From: Micropterus salmoides
Lineage: Eukaryota > Chordata > Actinopteri > Centrarchiformes > Centrarchidae
DNA: 64,000 nt
Direction: 5' to 3'
Assembly (NCBI RefSeq): GCF_014851395.1
Contig: NW_024040041.1
Location: 7,060,041-7,124,040 of the forward strand
This document shows positions 34,111-61,890 of this stretch, in pieces (the stretch's first letter is position 1; every line of letters begins with the position of its first letter). The notes beneath the pieces were generated by a model. The model saw only the letters and a program-made list of their open reading frames with translations, was not told the origin of the DNA and searched no databases. Position numbers and translations under genes: made by a program.

Positions 34111-34429
34111 AAAGATGTTTAGCCAATGGATAACAGGATGCAGTCTTTAAGCTGAAGTCCGATCATAAGATATGAAGTTGGAATTCAGTTGTTGGGTTCA
34201 TCTGCGGCCTTCGACTGTGCACTTTAACAGTAGGTCGCAGGCTGAGATGTGGTTTATTTTAATCGTTCTCTCACAGAATTTCAATCTGACGTTCTTATTT
34301 ATTTCCTTTAGTTACTTTGATTTTGAGAGTATTCTATATTCCTTTTATTTATGTGTATTTGTGTACTAGTGTTGTGTATATGTTATCTATTTGCTATCTC
34401 TTTGTTCATGTATACATGTATTTGTGTAC

Positions 34430-34510
34430 ACTGTGTACTTGGAAAGCTCTTTGGGTCTACTCCTGTTATTTTTTTAAATGGGCTGTATAAATAAAGTGAC
34501 TTGACTTTGA
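34430..34510 (+). repeat. LINE-type 3' tail fragment
   Basis: gaaagctctttgggtctact followed by gggctgtataaataaagtga resembles the 3' end of fish CR1/L2-group LINEs. Short and isolated. Confidence 0.45.
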
Positions 34511-35077
34511 TAAACACGTCAAATAAAAATATGTGGAAAGAGAATTTCTAGTTATGGTCTAACATAAAAGTGCTGATACTTCATTTGCATAAAAAAAAAA
34601 TTCTTGTCTTTGTTCTGGAGCATTCTGGGATAACGTAACATATACATTTGGAGAGAGCGTGGTCTCACTCTATGTTTGTGAACCCAGCCTTTAGACTTAT
34701 TTGAACAGTATGCATTATGCATCATCAGTACAGTTCTTAAATGGCAGGTGTGTCCGCAGATAGCAGGCAGGACCATCTAGAGTGATTACAGGGGTGCAGC
34801 GACCAGTCGGTTTTGGCGCAGCTGTAAGGCAAGCTTGTCTTTTTTTGCCCCATAATGCACTGGTGATGAGGTCACTAAGGAGCGTGACCCCGAGTTGACC
34901 CTCGACCCTGCCGACCGGGTGCAGGCGCCGGAGTGTTTGTTTGAAGTTTTAAAAGCAACAGTAAGTACAATAGTTTCCGATGCAGCTCGATTGTGAGGTG
35001 GTGGTTATTATCGGTCTGCGGCCGTTAAATCACAATCAAGGTGAAGTTGTCTGGACTCCTGCAGAGCAAACAGTTGT

Positions 35078-49192
<14,115 letters not shown>

Positions 49193-50124
49193 AACCCAAA
49201 CCACAAAAATGCACGAGGAAATGCTAGCAGCTATACGGACTGCTAGTCCTGGTAAGGGGAAATAGAACAAGGAGGGGTGCAGAGAGATGGAGTGAGCACG
49301 AGAGTGGGAGAAATATGTTGTGACACATAGCACAAAAACAATAGGAAGTCTGGTTATTTGCCACTGAGCAGCACTGCAGGAGCCTGACTGAAATCAGGAT
49401 AAATACATTACACTAGCCATAAGTTAGCTTTATGTTTTAAACGTTACCAGTGGCTACAGTACGAAGACTGAGTACTTAAGATGAGAGGTAGAGCAGTGAA
49501 AAATATCTGCATCGTGGAACTTGTACTGTAGAGTTACTGTTAATGAACATACGTTAACTTTACTGGCTACAGGCACAACAACACAATCAAACATAATGAC
49601 TCCACTTCAGTCGCTACAGCAAAGAAGACATGGATTGTTTTTTATGGGTTGTAGAAGCATGAAAAAAAAATGATGCTGCATTTCAAATGGCATTGTTTTT
49701 GTTTGTACTTTTAGTACGAACTGCAGCTGCCCTTCCAAAGCAAATACTTTGGCATGCAGTATGCATCCATTTAGGACAATATTTCCCCTTGAACTTTGAC
49801 CCTCCAGCTCAAACTCATAGTGCGCAGAGGATTGTGGGTGAGAATAGCCAGAAAAGCATGCTGGCGTGCATACTGCAAAATGCAACCAATGCAGAAGGGG
49901 TATTTATGGTATAGTGCATTTATGACATACTATGTAATGGAACATACTAAATATTTTTCTGCCATATTAAATAGGTTAGTATGGTAGTTTGGGTACTGGA
50001 ACGCACCCTAAGCTCATATTGAGTCAGCAATGGCTGAATACAGGAAGTTCAAGGTTCAGTTCAGTCAGGTAGTAACATAGCTGTTTAAAACAAATATATA
50101 TATGTATGTAAGTATATATATACG

Positions 50125-50198
<74 letters not shown>

Positions 50199-51254
50199 TG
50201 TTGTAATGAGAATGGATGCTGTCTATCTTCGACTTTTACATAAGTACCAAAGGATATTTTGATTTAAATAACATAATTATGCTCCGAAAGCTGTATTTAT
50301 TATCTGCAAAACAGCTCAAATAGACATACACATTGCTTTTGGTATGGTTTAGTTTAGCTAAATATGACGGTTTGCCACATTAGGCCAATTAAATGTGAGA
50401 TAGAAATGTAAATCGCCACAACAGCTGAACAGAGGAAGCTGAAATTTGCAGAAGTAACTGGTTCTCTTTTTAAATTCTACATTATACAAATGTGCATATC
50501 TATGCCCCCTCCTGAGACATACACACAGCTGAGATAGCAGGAAAAAAACCCACAACAGCTGTATGACTGAAGGCAGCACTGACCCCGGGTCTTACCGACA
50601 ATTTAATGATGTGGGGCAGGCAGGGAGGGAGCAACACTGAGACAAAGGGAAGAGGGAGAAGTGAAAACGCACTGACACGGACAACTACATACTGATGTAA
50701 ACAGAAAGGTATGCGGACTGTCAGCTCACATGGTAACAGGCTGCAGAAGCTGCCGATGAAACTATCCAGGGCCTCTAATCCGCTCCAACCAGCGTCACTG
50801 TCTCTTTTCACAAGCCAAGAGGTTCCCGTAAAGAGGAGCCTCGACACAGAAGAGGGGGGCGGAACACACACGGACCAAAGTTGAACACTGACAGCTAACC
50901 TAGCTAGCTACATGTTCATACGACAGATACATGAGTGTTACAGTTTTACGCGTGTTAGCTATAACAAACGACGGCCCACAAATGCAGTTTCTGATCTTAA
51001 TATGAACCGTCATCTTGTCAACAACCACTTACATAAAACGTTACTGCAATAATTCTCTAGCTAAAGTGGCTTATTTGCTAGCTTAGGTTAGCTAATGTTA
51101 CATTTTCTATTAGTAATCACTGCTGCTAGCTGTCTTTTGCAAACTCCGTTAACGTTAAGTTAACCACTAACGGGAAGGCAGCGTTAGTTTATAGTTAACG
51201 TTACCAGGACACTCGTTTCAAAAACAATCGCTTGTTCTACGTTTGAGGACTTAC
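49193..51254 (-). other. traf7 first intron and 5' UTR flank
   Basis: It contains a repeat-like stretch at 49690-50010 (ggcatgcagtatgcatccat; ggtactggaacgcaccctaa), a long (AC)n run at 50136-50195, and no recognised exon apart from the few UTR bases next to 49193. Confidence 0.55.
50136..50195. repeat. (AC)n microsatellite, about 30 units
   Basis: Pure AC run preceded by TATG/CATA repeats; the longest perfect microsatellite in the window. Confidence 0.95.
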
Positions 51255-51340
51255 CATTATTTCTGCAACAGCGAAGCCCCAAGTCTGCAGACGAATTCCT
51301 AAATCTTCCACTCTCGCTCTCTGCCTCACATACACACACA
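51255..51340 (-). other. traf7: traf7 non-coding first exon (5' end estimated)
   Basis: A strong donor reads GCAGAAATG|GTAAGTCC on the - strand at 51245-51254. The exon carries no long frame. Its 5' end is estimated from the promoter-like sequence that follows. Confidence 0.55.
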
Positions 51341-51620
51341 GCGCACATGGCGCAGTGTTTTCTGGGACATGAAGTACAAGGCGTACCGACACCCCCTTGA
51401 CGAGGGACCTTCTCTCCGCTGTCGGACTACGCTGCCCACAATCCACTTCGCGGGACTGCCATTGGACTCCTTGCTGTCAGTAAATTCCGCAAACCAACTG
51501 CAAAGCGCACTATTCCCTAATATATCCACGTTCACTCCGATTCCGCGTCGTTATTGGTTCTCGTAGAGACCGAGCCATCATGCGACAGCCACCATCACGT
51601 TTTACGGTGAACGCACGTGC
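51341..51620 (-). promoter_or_regulatory. traf7 promoter region with ZNF143/THAP11-like motifs
   Basis: This stretch has more CpG than its surroundings. It contains ACTACGCTGCCCA on + (51426-51438), an exact match to ACTAYRNNNCCCR, and ACTTCATGTCCCA on - (51363-51375) followed by GAAAACACTGCG, one mismatch from the same motif. ATTGG (CCAAT) words occur at about 51462 and 51554. No TATA box is evident. Confidence 0.6.
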
Positions 51621-51904
51621 ACGGTGGTGTGATGTAGAGAGATACTGACCAACATTATAGACAAAACTCATAGACTGTATGGAGAAACTGCAACAAAAAA
51701 CAAATATCATTGTAATGCCAAAAGAGAAAAGAATTCCACTTGGATGCTTTACTATTGGCCCACTGTGTATATAACATTAGTGCATTAAATATAACAACAA
51801 TTGTGATCTATGTTGCCATACATAACAAAAATTGTGCAATTTCCTTTAAGATAAAACACCACACAGGGCAATATACATAGCAGACAGGAAACATTAAAGG
51901 ATCT

Positions 51905-52090
51905 AAACTTCCTCAAGCAGTAGAGTCTGCTCTGTCCCTTTCTGTACTCTTCCTCACCGTCCAGGTATCTGTAGGCTAGCCCTCAACCACCTCCACCTCT
52001 TCTCCCCAGATGTAAATGGTGTTTAAATTAGTCCTGCCCGTCCTGAAGTCCACAACCATCTCCTTCATCTTGGCCACATTTAAGATACGG
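51905..52090 (-). mobile_element. Non-LTR retrotransposon RT scrap
   Basis: The - strand reads NVAKMKEMVVDFRTGRT and then WGEEVEVVEG with stops, the C-terminal RT region (usually KTKEMVVDFRR...EEVEVVEEYKYLG) of fish LINEs. Heavily decayed. Confidence 0.65.
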
Positions 52091-55000
52091 ATATTTGGAT
52101 GTATCCGTCTCTCATTCTGTTACATCCTGTAAGTAAATATCAAAGATAATGTTCAATCCTATAATTGAAATAATTTTATAAGATTACTACAATAGTAATG
52201 CCAAATCATAAAAGTTAAATGATGTGGTCATATGTAGTTACTGCAAACTACTGGAAACTCACTTTGAGAACCCCAGGCAGGTAATATACATAAAGAAATT
52301 ATTAATAGATTTAAGGAAAATAAATAATTTCTTTATGGTTGTGGACATCTTGCATCTCTCTGTTCATAAGTATTTAGAATATTTTTTATTGACATTTGTA
52401 CATCTATGCCATCTAGATAAATTCATGCACTCAGCAAATGAAGTCCTTGTGTTACTGACTGATTGATTACCCCATACTGTGAATATTCTGTGGGGAAGGT
52501 GGCAGCAAGTCAAGCGTATTTCAGAAGTGCTTTTAACAAACAGCTCTGGTACAAAGCACCCTACTGATAAATTACCAGATTGTGCAAGAAATGGAATAAA
52601 ATAAAAATACTTTGTGAAAATCTCTCACTCCTTGAACTGCATCAGCACATGACAAGAAAAGTGTGTTAGCATGAGTGTGTGTAAGTCTAGAGGCTGTCGC
52701 AGGGAACAAACTGATCAAAAGGTTATGTAGGTGGAAGAACAATTTTTATTAAGTTTTCACTTTAGCCTGGGTGTCTGGAGGTTTGGTGAATGTATAGAAA
52801 GAGTATATAGTGCATGTTAAGTATTTTATATAAATCTGTACTTACTGTATTTCAATTTTATGCAACTTTACTCTTTAGTACATTTGTCTGACAGCTTTAG
52901 CTTTACTTACTCATTTTGTTTCAGATTACAGTTTTTCACCCCCTTCCTGTCCAGTGAAATCTCTGTATTTTGTGAATTTGTAAAACACTAAAGGATTAAG
53001 TGTTCCTTTATGGCTTGAGAAAATTCTCCTACTTCTTAAGAAAATCTTTAAAAAAAAAAAAAGGATCTGAATGTATAATGCACATGTATATATCTGCAAC
53101 GTTGTTCTTCCATTCCATATTTATATATTTCTACATTTATTTATGTTGACTGTATGTTTGTCTACGTGTAGCACCTTATCACCACACCAAATTCCTGGTA
53201 TGTGTGAAACACTACTTGGCATTAAGCTCCTTCTGATTCTGATTCTGAATACTTCACTGATGCTTTATGCTAACTTGTTTTCACCAGAAGAGGGCGCTGC
53301 TTATCTAGATGTATTTAGCATTGCACTAAAATCCCCACTTTATGGTGGTTTGTGTACCTCTTTATTTATAGGGTCTTAAGATGACAATGTGAAAGTGACA
53401 CAAACGCTTGACTTTTCATCCATATTGACTTAAAATTTAACAATGTATTGACTGTTACCACATCTAATAGATACTGTAACAGACATTCTCAAGGACTATA
53501 CATCAAAATGTCACAGCAGGAAAATCACAGGTGTAAATAAGAAATTGACTGACGGTTGAATTCCATTCAGCTGCTTCACTTTCACGGTGCTGTTATTGTT
53601 CATGCTGGCTCACTTTCACACTGTCAAGCCTGGCTGGGAATCTTGAATAGAACAGAGCCATTTCTAATATTATCAGTCCTACTATGACATGTCTGTAAAC
53701 ATTTCACATTTAAAGGCCCTACCCCCCATGGTAAACCTACACAGCTGATTTAAATAATTTTTGCTGATTAGGTCAGGAGTGTTATGGACATATACACACT
53801 GCCTCTCCTGTCAGTTTTGTTGCCCCTGTTAAAGTGGAACAAATTAGGCTACTCATCATTTTAAAACAGGTAGCTCAAATCAAGCAATCTGATTGGTTCA
53901 TAGTAGCGGTTTGATGAGGGTGCACAACCACCATTAAGTCAAATTCCTTTGCACAGATTTGTTTAACCACGCAGCAAAGTAACGTTAGAAAGTAACGTTA
54001 GCAAACTGGCTAGCTGGATACTCCAAATATAAACTTCGACCTCCTGCGAGGACTTTCCACGGAGGAGTGCCTTGAGCAGGTATCTCCGGAAAAGACGTCT
54101 GTGAAACGACATGCGGTGCTAACTAAAGCAAACCAAGTGGCCAGTGAAATGCCTCAAAAAGTGGTAAAGGTCTAGTAACAGACTTTCTGCTTCACGATGG
54201 GCCAAATAATGCCCCTTAACTGTGATATAATTAGCGAATGCAACAGCATGACGTGAGCTATTGCTTAATACTGTCATTCCTTATGGTACATGACGAAGAA
54301 TGTAAACACCTGTAAACACCTAAAGTCTCCTCCATTCATTTACTGAAGTACAAGTACATACTTATTATCAACAGCATTTACTTAATGCTGAAAAATGGCT
54401 CTTATATTATCATTAACACATTATATTACTGGATTATAATTAGTAATGTATGATTATGTAAGCAGCATTTTATGTTGCAGCTGGTTTAAGTAGAGCTAAT
54501 AACCCTGCCTCAGACACACAGGAAAATGGCCCCTGTACTTGTTACATAATTATACTGTACATGACACTATAAGATTGTTACTGGCTTTGGTCTAGTGGTT
54601 CCCAGCATAAGGCTCAGGTCCCCTCCAAAGGGTCACAAGATTAAGTCTGAGGAGTCGAATTAATGGGGTCTGAAAGAAGAAAAAGGATTGGACACATTGT
54701 TTTTATAATAGCATGCTTTTAAACTGAAAAATACAACTAAACACACTGCTTTTTTGAAGGGGTCATGAGCCAAAAGGGCAGGAACCACTGGTTTAATCTT
54801 TAACAATGTGCTTTAAAAAAAAGAAAAATATGCATGTCATATGTCAATGTAAAATCTTCATCTGAAAGTAGTAACTGGTATATATATAAAATAAATGTAG
54901 AGCAGTAAAAAGGACAATGTTTCCCTCTGAAATGAAGCAGAAGTGAGATGTAGCATAAAATATTCAAGTAAAGTTAAAGTATAGCATATATTTATGGTGT

Positions 55001-56384
55001 CAATCATTTCAGGGCATAAACAGAAAAATTAACCTCTGTTCACATTCACAGATGCGTGATATGATATGTCTGTGGGATGAGGTGCGGGAAGAGAGCCTCT
55101 GTTGGGCGATAAAGAAGCACCACACATGGATCCGTGCAGCTCTGCAGCCTGGAAACAGAAGGTGCATGTGAATAGATGCCCACATGTACATAGGGAGGGA
55201 GGGAGCTGTAAATAGAAAGAGAAAAAGACCAGGCCTGAATGCCATAATGCAGCCATGAATAGAGACGTTTTGAATGCAGCTTTGTTGACGTGTGCGTGCA
55301 ACACACACACACACACACACACACACACAGCTCAGCGTTCCATTAGAGGAAGCCCAGGCCATTAGTACTTTTATCTTCTTTTTGTGGGACAGCACTGACA
55401 AGACTTCCCTCTCCATCCCCCCCAGCGCACACTCATAATCACACATGCAGCCGTCCCCCTTTGTCTCTGTGAGGCAGATGTTTTGGACGGGTTACTACAC
55501 TGTGTTATAACAGCAGAGCAGGCTCTCCGCAGAGAGTGATTCAGCTTCATTTTCAAAAGGCTGTCACTCCTTTCATGCTGATAAGATGCCTCAAACAGCT
55601 GACAGCGTGTACAAAATATCTTTGCCAGAGTCTCTGAATGTGCAATTACAAAACGTTTCATTGTGTCACATCGGTTCAGCCTTCATTCACAAAACACTTG
55701 TCTCCTTCTGAGCAGATAACCTTGCCAGCAACAGCTGACAGTTTGCACAGAGCTCTGTCTTCCTACCTCTCACACATGAAACATGCTTTTGGATGTGACA
55801 TTGAAATGTTATACTGAATTTACCAAAGTGTTGGTCAAAACATATTAAAGGTCACACAATGCAAAAAGTACAATTAGTATATTAGAGCATATTGGGAAAT
55901 ACACACAGTATTGTTGTATAGTAGTAAGATATTACTATTGCTTCAGACTTGAAGGGGTCTTTTGAAAGTCCTATTTTACAACTTACTTTTCACTTTTAAT
56001 CTCACTCTTAGTGGGATCTGAGAGGTTGTAAAAGTTAAGCCACTGTTGGTGAATCTCTTTTTTCCTGGAAACAGCCCGCCCTTTTCAGTCTGAATTCTCT
56101 TTCTCTCACCACCACAAGCAGCCTTCACTTACAGTTTATTTATGTTGCCAAATCATGTCAATCTAATCTGAACAAACAACACCCACACCCATATTTAATC
56201 TGCGTCCTAATGACGCAGATTAAATATTACTTAAGGAATTAATTTTACTTAACTTTAATGTTGACTGTTGCTTATTTAGCCATGCATACCTAAAGCAAGT
56301 ATTAAGGCGCACTCATTGCAAGTTTCTCTTAATTTTCAGCTATGCTGCGGCATGGAATAAAGGATAACAGTGTTGGTCTGTTGG

Positions 56385-56520
56385 TCCCCCACTTTGATCA
56401 AGACTGAAATATTTCAAACCCCTATTGGACAGATTGCCATGAATTTGGGAGATTCAAGTCCCCCTCCAGATGAAATTTACGAACTATGATACTTTAACTT
56501 TTCATCAAACGCCATCATAA
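56385..56520 (+). repeat. Dispersed repeat family D, copy 2
   Basis: ggacagattgccatgaattt, caagtccccctccagatgaa and tcatcaaacgccatcat match the word order of the copy at 26040-26280. Confidence 0.5.
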
Positions 56521-56604
56521 AGTATAATTTAATATACAGTAACAGCACACAAACACAACAATGCAGCAAGTAAAATAAAAAATAAAAAATAATATATGAT
56601 AATT

Positions 56605-56680
56605 GAGTTTAGGGCTGAACGATTAATTGTGAAATTGAGTTGACACTGAAATACAACTAATATTAGTTGCACCCCTACAT
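56605..56680. mobile_element. Very short hAT-like terminal pair
   Basis: tagggctgaacgattaat at one end and attagttgcacccctac at the other resemble hAT-derived MITE ends with nearly all internal sequence lost. Confidence 0.35.
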
Positions 56681-58074
56681 GGATACTTATCTCTCTCTGC
56701 AAACAAACAATACACACATTCCACAAATTCGCCTGCCCGCCAAACACACACACACACACACGGTCATATACACACACTTGACCTTGATAGAGACAACAGG
56801 GTGGCAATTCTCCCCATTGACTGGGTCCATTAGGGGCCAAAAGTGCAGCTGAGCCACATGATGTACAGCCACAAAGAGACACAGTGGATTACAGAGACAC
56901 AGCCAGGCACACAATAGAGGAGGGCTGGAGGTGGGTGGGGGGGTAAGAGGAGCTGGATGATGGAAGCAGCAGGAGGGAAAGAGGGACAGAGGATGGGGAG
57001 GAGGAAAAGAGAGAGTAGGATTTAACCTATTTTCATAAGGGCTCCATTTTCATATTATAAACACATTAACAGCTGGCTTTCCTGTGAAACTGTCATTTAA
57101 GTCATTCGATTGTTCACTCTATTCATAGTGTTGTGAAATATGCGACAAAGAAACAAACAGATGGGGCAAAAATATAACTTCCGTCCAGCTTTTCTTATCA
57201 AAGTAGGCAGTTATTTGTTGTTGTGTTTAGAATAAAACTTTTTTAATTGTGTGTGTGTGTTTGTAAGCGGCAGATATGTGCGGAGGTCGGGGTAGTTCAA
57301 AGTTTGAGTGCAGAGGAAATATGAGAAAGGCTTAAAGCTGGAATGGAATATTCCCTTTACGGGACATGGTGTGGAAGAGTGGATGTTTTTAGAAACACAC
57401 GGGCACTCATTCACTGGTCCAAATGAAGCCTTCTCTCTGGTGTGCTCTCTTCTCTGCCACCCTATCCCATCCGTTTATTCCCTGTCTATCTGTCAATGTA
57501 TGCAATTCATTTAGTTTGTTAGTTTTTCCCCCCCAGTAATGTAAGGCTGAAGTTTCTGATCTGAGATTCCATCTGAGATGTTCGTCATGAATTAATGATC
57601 AGTGCTGAGTAAGACCCTGTCTCTAAGTGCTGCTGGTGCTCACATCACCACGGCTGCCCTTTGTATGTGTATGTGTGTGTGTGTGTATTTTCCAGTTTTA
57701 TGTATGCTTCACCTCTCAGCACGCGAGCAGAGGCATTAACTCTTCAAAGTAGGACATTATTTGTAGTTTTGCACGTTTAACTCAAAACATAAAACGTCTG
57801 TGTCAAAATGACAGAGCATTTAAATTGTAAACTCATAGCATTAAATTAGTGTTAATGCTTCCTCTCAGACAACCTTCCTGGTCTTCACTCCTTGTCATTA
57901 GAGGACTATATTCTATCCATTATTTTAATCATCATGTGCATCTGTGCGTTTGGTGTTACAGTGTGTAAAAGGTTCTGATCACCAGTGTGTTTGGTAAACT
58001 GGTCTTATTAAACCAGCAGACTTTCTCTAATGGAGCATCGGTAATCTGTTGGAGGATGTCTAATCCCAACACAC

Positions 58075-58078
<4 letters not shown>

Positions 58079-58110
<32 letters not shown>
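58079..58110. repeat. (CA)n microsatellite
   Basis: Pure CA run of about 15 units in the intergenic region. Confidence 0.9.
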
Positions 58111-58112
<2 letters not shown>

Positions 58113-59909
58113 AGGACATAGTATGCAATATCACCACAGCATGCACATTTACACAAAGAGCCGTAATCTAATCTAATCCAGACCCTCTTTACTGGCTGTG
58201 ACCGTTCATCAAATATGTCATAAGATTAATGGGAACAGGTGAAAGCGTGGAGACATCCTGGATTACAGACAGCTCGTCAAAGGTCTAAAGCCAGGAGGTG
58301 GTTCCAGAGCCTTCTCTGTGGTAAGAGAAACTGCTGGGTGGCCTGATTTTCCTGTGATGTCATGTCAAAATGTCTGCCATGAAAAGGTTTCTTGTCAGGG
58401 CCAAGATCCACTTACAGAAGTATTTAGCACCAGTTCACTTGCTCCACTCATTCTATGTTCAAACACAATGCAGGAATTGACACAGTAATTTACATCCACC
58501 AAATAAGAGCAACGTTATGTTGTGTTATGTTAACTTTGACTTTAGAAAATAAGTTTAGACAAAACCTTTTATTGCTATCTCCAAATACAAATACCAAATA
58601 TATGTATAAATATACATGAAACAAGAAACAATAGAACGGTTGTTTTAAGTGAATGAATCAAGAACAACATCTAAGAGGTAGCCAGTGCAGACTAATCTGT
58701 GCTAATCGATATTTTTGCCCATGCTAGCTGCGTGGCTCTAGGGATGGCAATGTCCGTTGTTCAGTCTGTCCACCACTTTGATGACTATGTGTAACGTAAA
58801 ACGTGTCGCTCTTAGTGACAATCTCCCAGAGAATTATCAATTAGTTACTTTCTTAACTTCTGTAATTCACCAATATGTGAATGCTCCCAAGTTTTAACAT
58901 CAGTACATCTTGCTTTTCCCGTTCTGCTGACATGGCATAGTACAGGTGAAGCTGAGCAGCACAGTTCTTAAACTGACCTTTTGCCTTTTGCTCTTGGGAA
59001 TCAATAGTGTCAAGGAGAAAAAAAAAACTCTTCATGGTTTTTCTAGGACAACGAGACAGCCAATTTCCAGGCCATTTCACACCTTCTGTGAAAGTGGTTG
59101 ACCGCCTGTGCTCCCAGTGTGCACTCTGGCTCCAGCAGCACAGTGATGGCAGGTACAGGAAATCTTCCGCCGTTGAATAGAAATGGATTTTTTCTAGGGG
59201 GATGTCAAAAGTGGAAGACCATGACCCTGAGAGGTGAAGAGGATTAATTTCATCTGGCCAGCATACTGGTATCACTTCTCCCTGTGATAGTCACAGCTCT
59301 TAATGGAGCCTGTAAAGTGTAATATCTGTTCCAGGAGGTTCTCCTCTTGTCATCTCTCAGTCCTGTTTTTGCAGCATCCATCCTGGATTTACTGTATACA
59401 TACATACATAAATGAATAATTACATGGGAACTTTTGTTATGGTTTAAAAATGCTTTAAACTGTTACATATTGATGTAATTTGGGGATTTGCTGTTTTGAC
59501 TGCTGTATCGTTTCAGGTCAGCTTTAGTACAATGGATACCTGCAGATACAGCAGCCTGAGCCCACGTCTTTGAGCTGAAATGCAGACTAACTGTTAACGT
59601 TGGAGCTGCAAGCTCCTGACGCTCTATTAACTAAAACCAGATCAGTGTCTTGGGACAACATCTAACATTGCTAGGTGTGAATTTGAGCATGGTGCAGCGG
59701 TGACTGGGTGGCTACCAGGCTCTCTCCTGTCATGCTGACACAAAAGCACTGATATATGAGTGAATTAGGTCAACAGTGGTCTTGGTCAATACATGTTTGG
59801 CTAGAGCTTACAGTGATGGCTGCTTAATAATGTTCTGAGTTACATTTTAACTTAAAACCATTACCAGTGTTTAACAGAGAAAAAGAAATCAACTTTGTTT
59901 TAAAGCAGC

Positions 59910-60665
59910 CGCAATCAATATTTTTAGATTAACAATGGATCACATGACTACTTGTAGGTGAAAGGGGTCACTAGCCGTGATGAAGCTGCAACAAATGATT
60001 ATCCTACTGCAGTTCCTGTCAGCTCCTCAGACCTTTATAACATCTTTCAGCTTGTTGTTTTGGTGTTCTGTCCCTTTGATAGTATCATTTCTGGCTGCAG
60101 CAGGCAGCTGTTTTAAGTGAAAAAATGGACTGTGCTCTACCCGCCCAGCACCAACCAGCAGACAGACAAGGTTAGCAACTAGCTGCATTTAGAGGCTAAA
60201 GAGCCAAATGTTTCCCTCAGGAGTTGGTGGAGACCAAAAACTGAGCTAAAAGGAGAGTCCATCCATCGTCAACCGCTTATCCTGTGTACAGGGTCGCGGG
60301 GGGCTGGAGCCAATCCCAGCTGACATCGGGCAAAAGGTGGGGTACACCCTGGACAGGTCGCCAGTCCATCACAGGGCCACACTTAGACAAACAACCACTC
60401 ACGCCCACACCTAAGGAAAATTTAGGGTCACCAATTTATCTAGTCTGCATGTCTTTGGATGGTGGAAAGAAGCTGGAGCACCTGGAGAGAACCCAAGCAG
60501 ACACAGGGAGAACATGCAAACTCCACGCAGAAAGGCCGGGGCAACCGGGGTTTGAACCCTCAACCTTCATGCTGGGAGGCAACAGTGCTAACCACTGCAT
60601 CACCATGCCGCCCACTAAAAGGAGAGTAAACATTGGAATTCCATTTTAGCATTTGGAAGGTGGAG
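59910..60665 (+). repeat. Dispersed repeat family B, copy 4, split by a SINE-like insert
   Basis: It reads aacaatggatcacatgacta, ccagcagacagacaaggtta, gcaactagctgcatttagag and gttggtggagaccaaaaact, as in copies 2 and 3, is interrupted at 60258-60614, then continues taaacattggaattccattt. Confidence 0.65.
60258..60614 (+). mobile_element. SINE-like retroposon with 12-bp target duplication
   Basis: It starts tccatccatcgtcaaccgct and includes gggtcgcggggggctggagc, acaccctggacaggtcgcca, gagaacatgcaaactccacg and ends accactgcatcaccatgccg. This is a very common fish short retroposon type. CTAAAAGGAGAG lies on both sides (60246-60257 and 60615-60626). Confidence 0.85.
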
Positions 60666-61749
60666 GTCTTAAGTTCTTCTGGGCTTATGTGCACTATAAC
60701 ATTGACAAAGCAGACCATAACTGTAGTCTGAGGTACACTGGAAAGCAAACTGTCCAGAACCTGGACCCCAATGCATCCTCACTGTGTGTTATCTGTGCTG
60801 AGCTGTCTACTTGTGATGGGATCAACTAAACCAATTTACTTCAGAGTGTGCTCCTTAGAGATAAGTTATGGTACACTTGAACCATGCCTTTGTGTGTGTG
60901 TGTGTGTGTGTGTCCAGAGTGTGTACAAGATATTTAAAGCAATTGTTTTGGGAGCAACATTTTTGGTGACCCGATCCAAACACTGAGGGTCTTGATTCAA
61001 ATCTATAATGTTGATCAACTTAAACTGGTGATATGATATTTAACATTTAGCATGGAGAATTTGACTCCTGAAATTGACATGACACAATTGGCTAGAGAGA
61101 GGACGCATCACTCTGTTGGAGATGTTGGGACTACAGATGCATTCACTGTTATACAACTCCTACTGGGGAGCCCAGCTGTCAATAAGAAAAGAAGACCTTC
61201 AATGCTAGCAGGGTGATATGGACACAACAGTAGAGTAGGCTACATTACAGAAAGGGTCAGATTTTGATTGGCTTCATTTTCGCCGATACCTACCCATTAA
61301 CATAAGCTTAGAGCAGCCACACCGTGTGAGCTCAGGCGTGACTGCAGCGATCATCTAATGAGTTGGTCTCATGCCCATTTTTCAGTTCTCAGGTAAAATA
61401 AACAGAGAAAATTATCTCTTCATCATCATATGGACCTCATACCAGCAACATTATACCTATCACTACATTTTCAATGCCCATATCTATAGAATATGTCACA
61501 GACATAAAAGTATAAACATTTACCCAACATTTACCTGTATCCATTTGCCTTCTAGTGTTTCTGTGGAGAGAATCCATTCATTTGTTAACAAGGCTTTTAA
61601 TGCAGTGAAGGAGTGCTGCAGCAGCAACTCTGTCTGTCTGGACACCACACATGTTCAATCTGCAGCAGTTCAGCAAAGTAGGCCTGTGTCACTCACAGGT
61701 AGAGGTAGGTGGTGTGGCCCTATAGGTGCATGTATGGATTCTGTTACCT

Positions 61750-61890
61750 TTGAACAGAGCTAGGTTAGCTGTTTTGTCCTGTTGCCATTGTCTTTTTTGT
61801 CATATTAACCGTAAAGACATGTGGTATCAGTCTTCTTGGCAAGAAAGTGAAAAACCTATTTCCTAAAATGTCCACGTATTCCTTTAAAAC
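61750..61890 (+). repeat. Family C repeat, right-half fragment
   Basis: gtggtatcagtcttcttggc, aagaaagtgaaaaacctatt and tcctaaaatgtccacgtatt match the right half of the fold-back at 30259-30661. Confidence 0.5.

Larger units (their letters stand above)
27022..35077. other. Convergent 3' region between caskin1 and traf7
   Basis: The caskin1 3' UTR begins here on + and the traf7 3' UTR on -. Candidate poly(A) signals are AATAAA at 27506 and at 31511/31515 (+), and TTTATT at 32414-32419 (-). A GA run (27290-27315), (GT)n at 27779-27801 and (CA)n at about 27935-27959 are present. Three MITEs (28433, 29174, 30259) and a DNA-transposon relic at about 33590-34110 interrupt it. No other coding exon is seen. 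Confidence 0.6.

Noticed and set aside
60284..60649. 121-codon + strand frame
   Set aside because: It lies entirely within the SINE-like insert and its flanking repeat.
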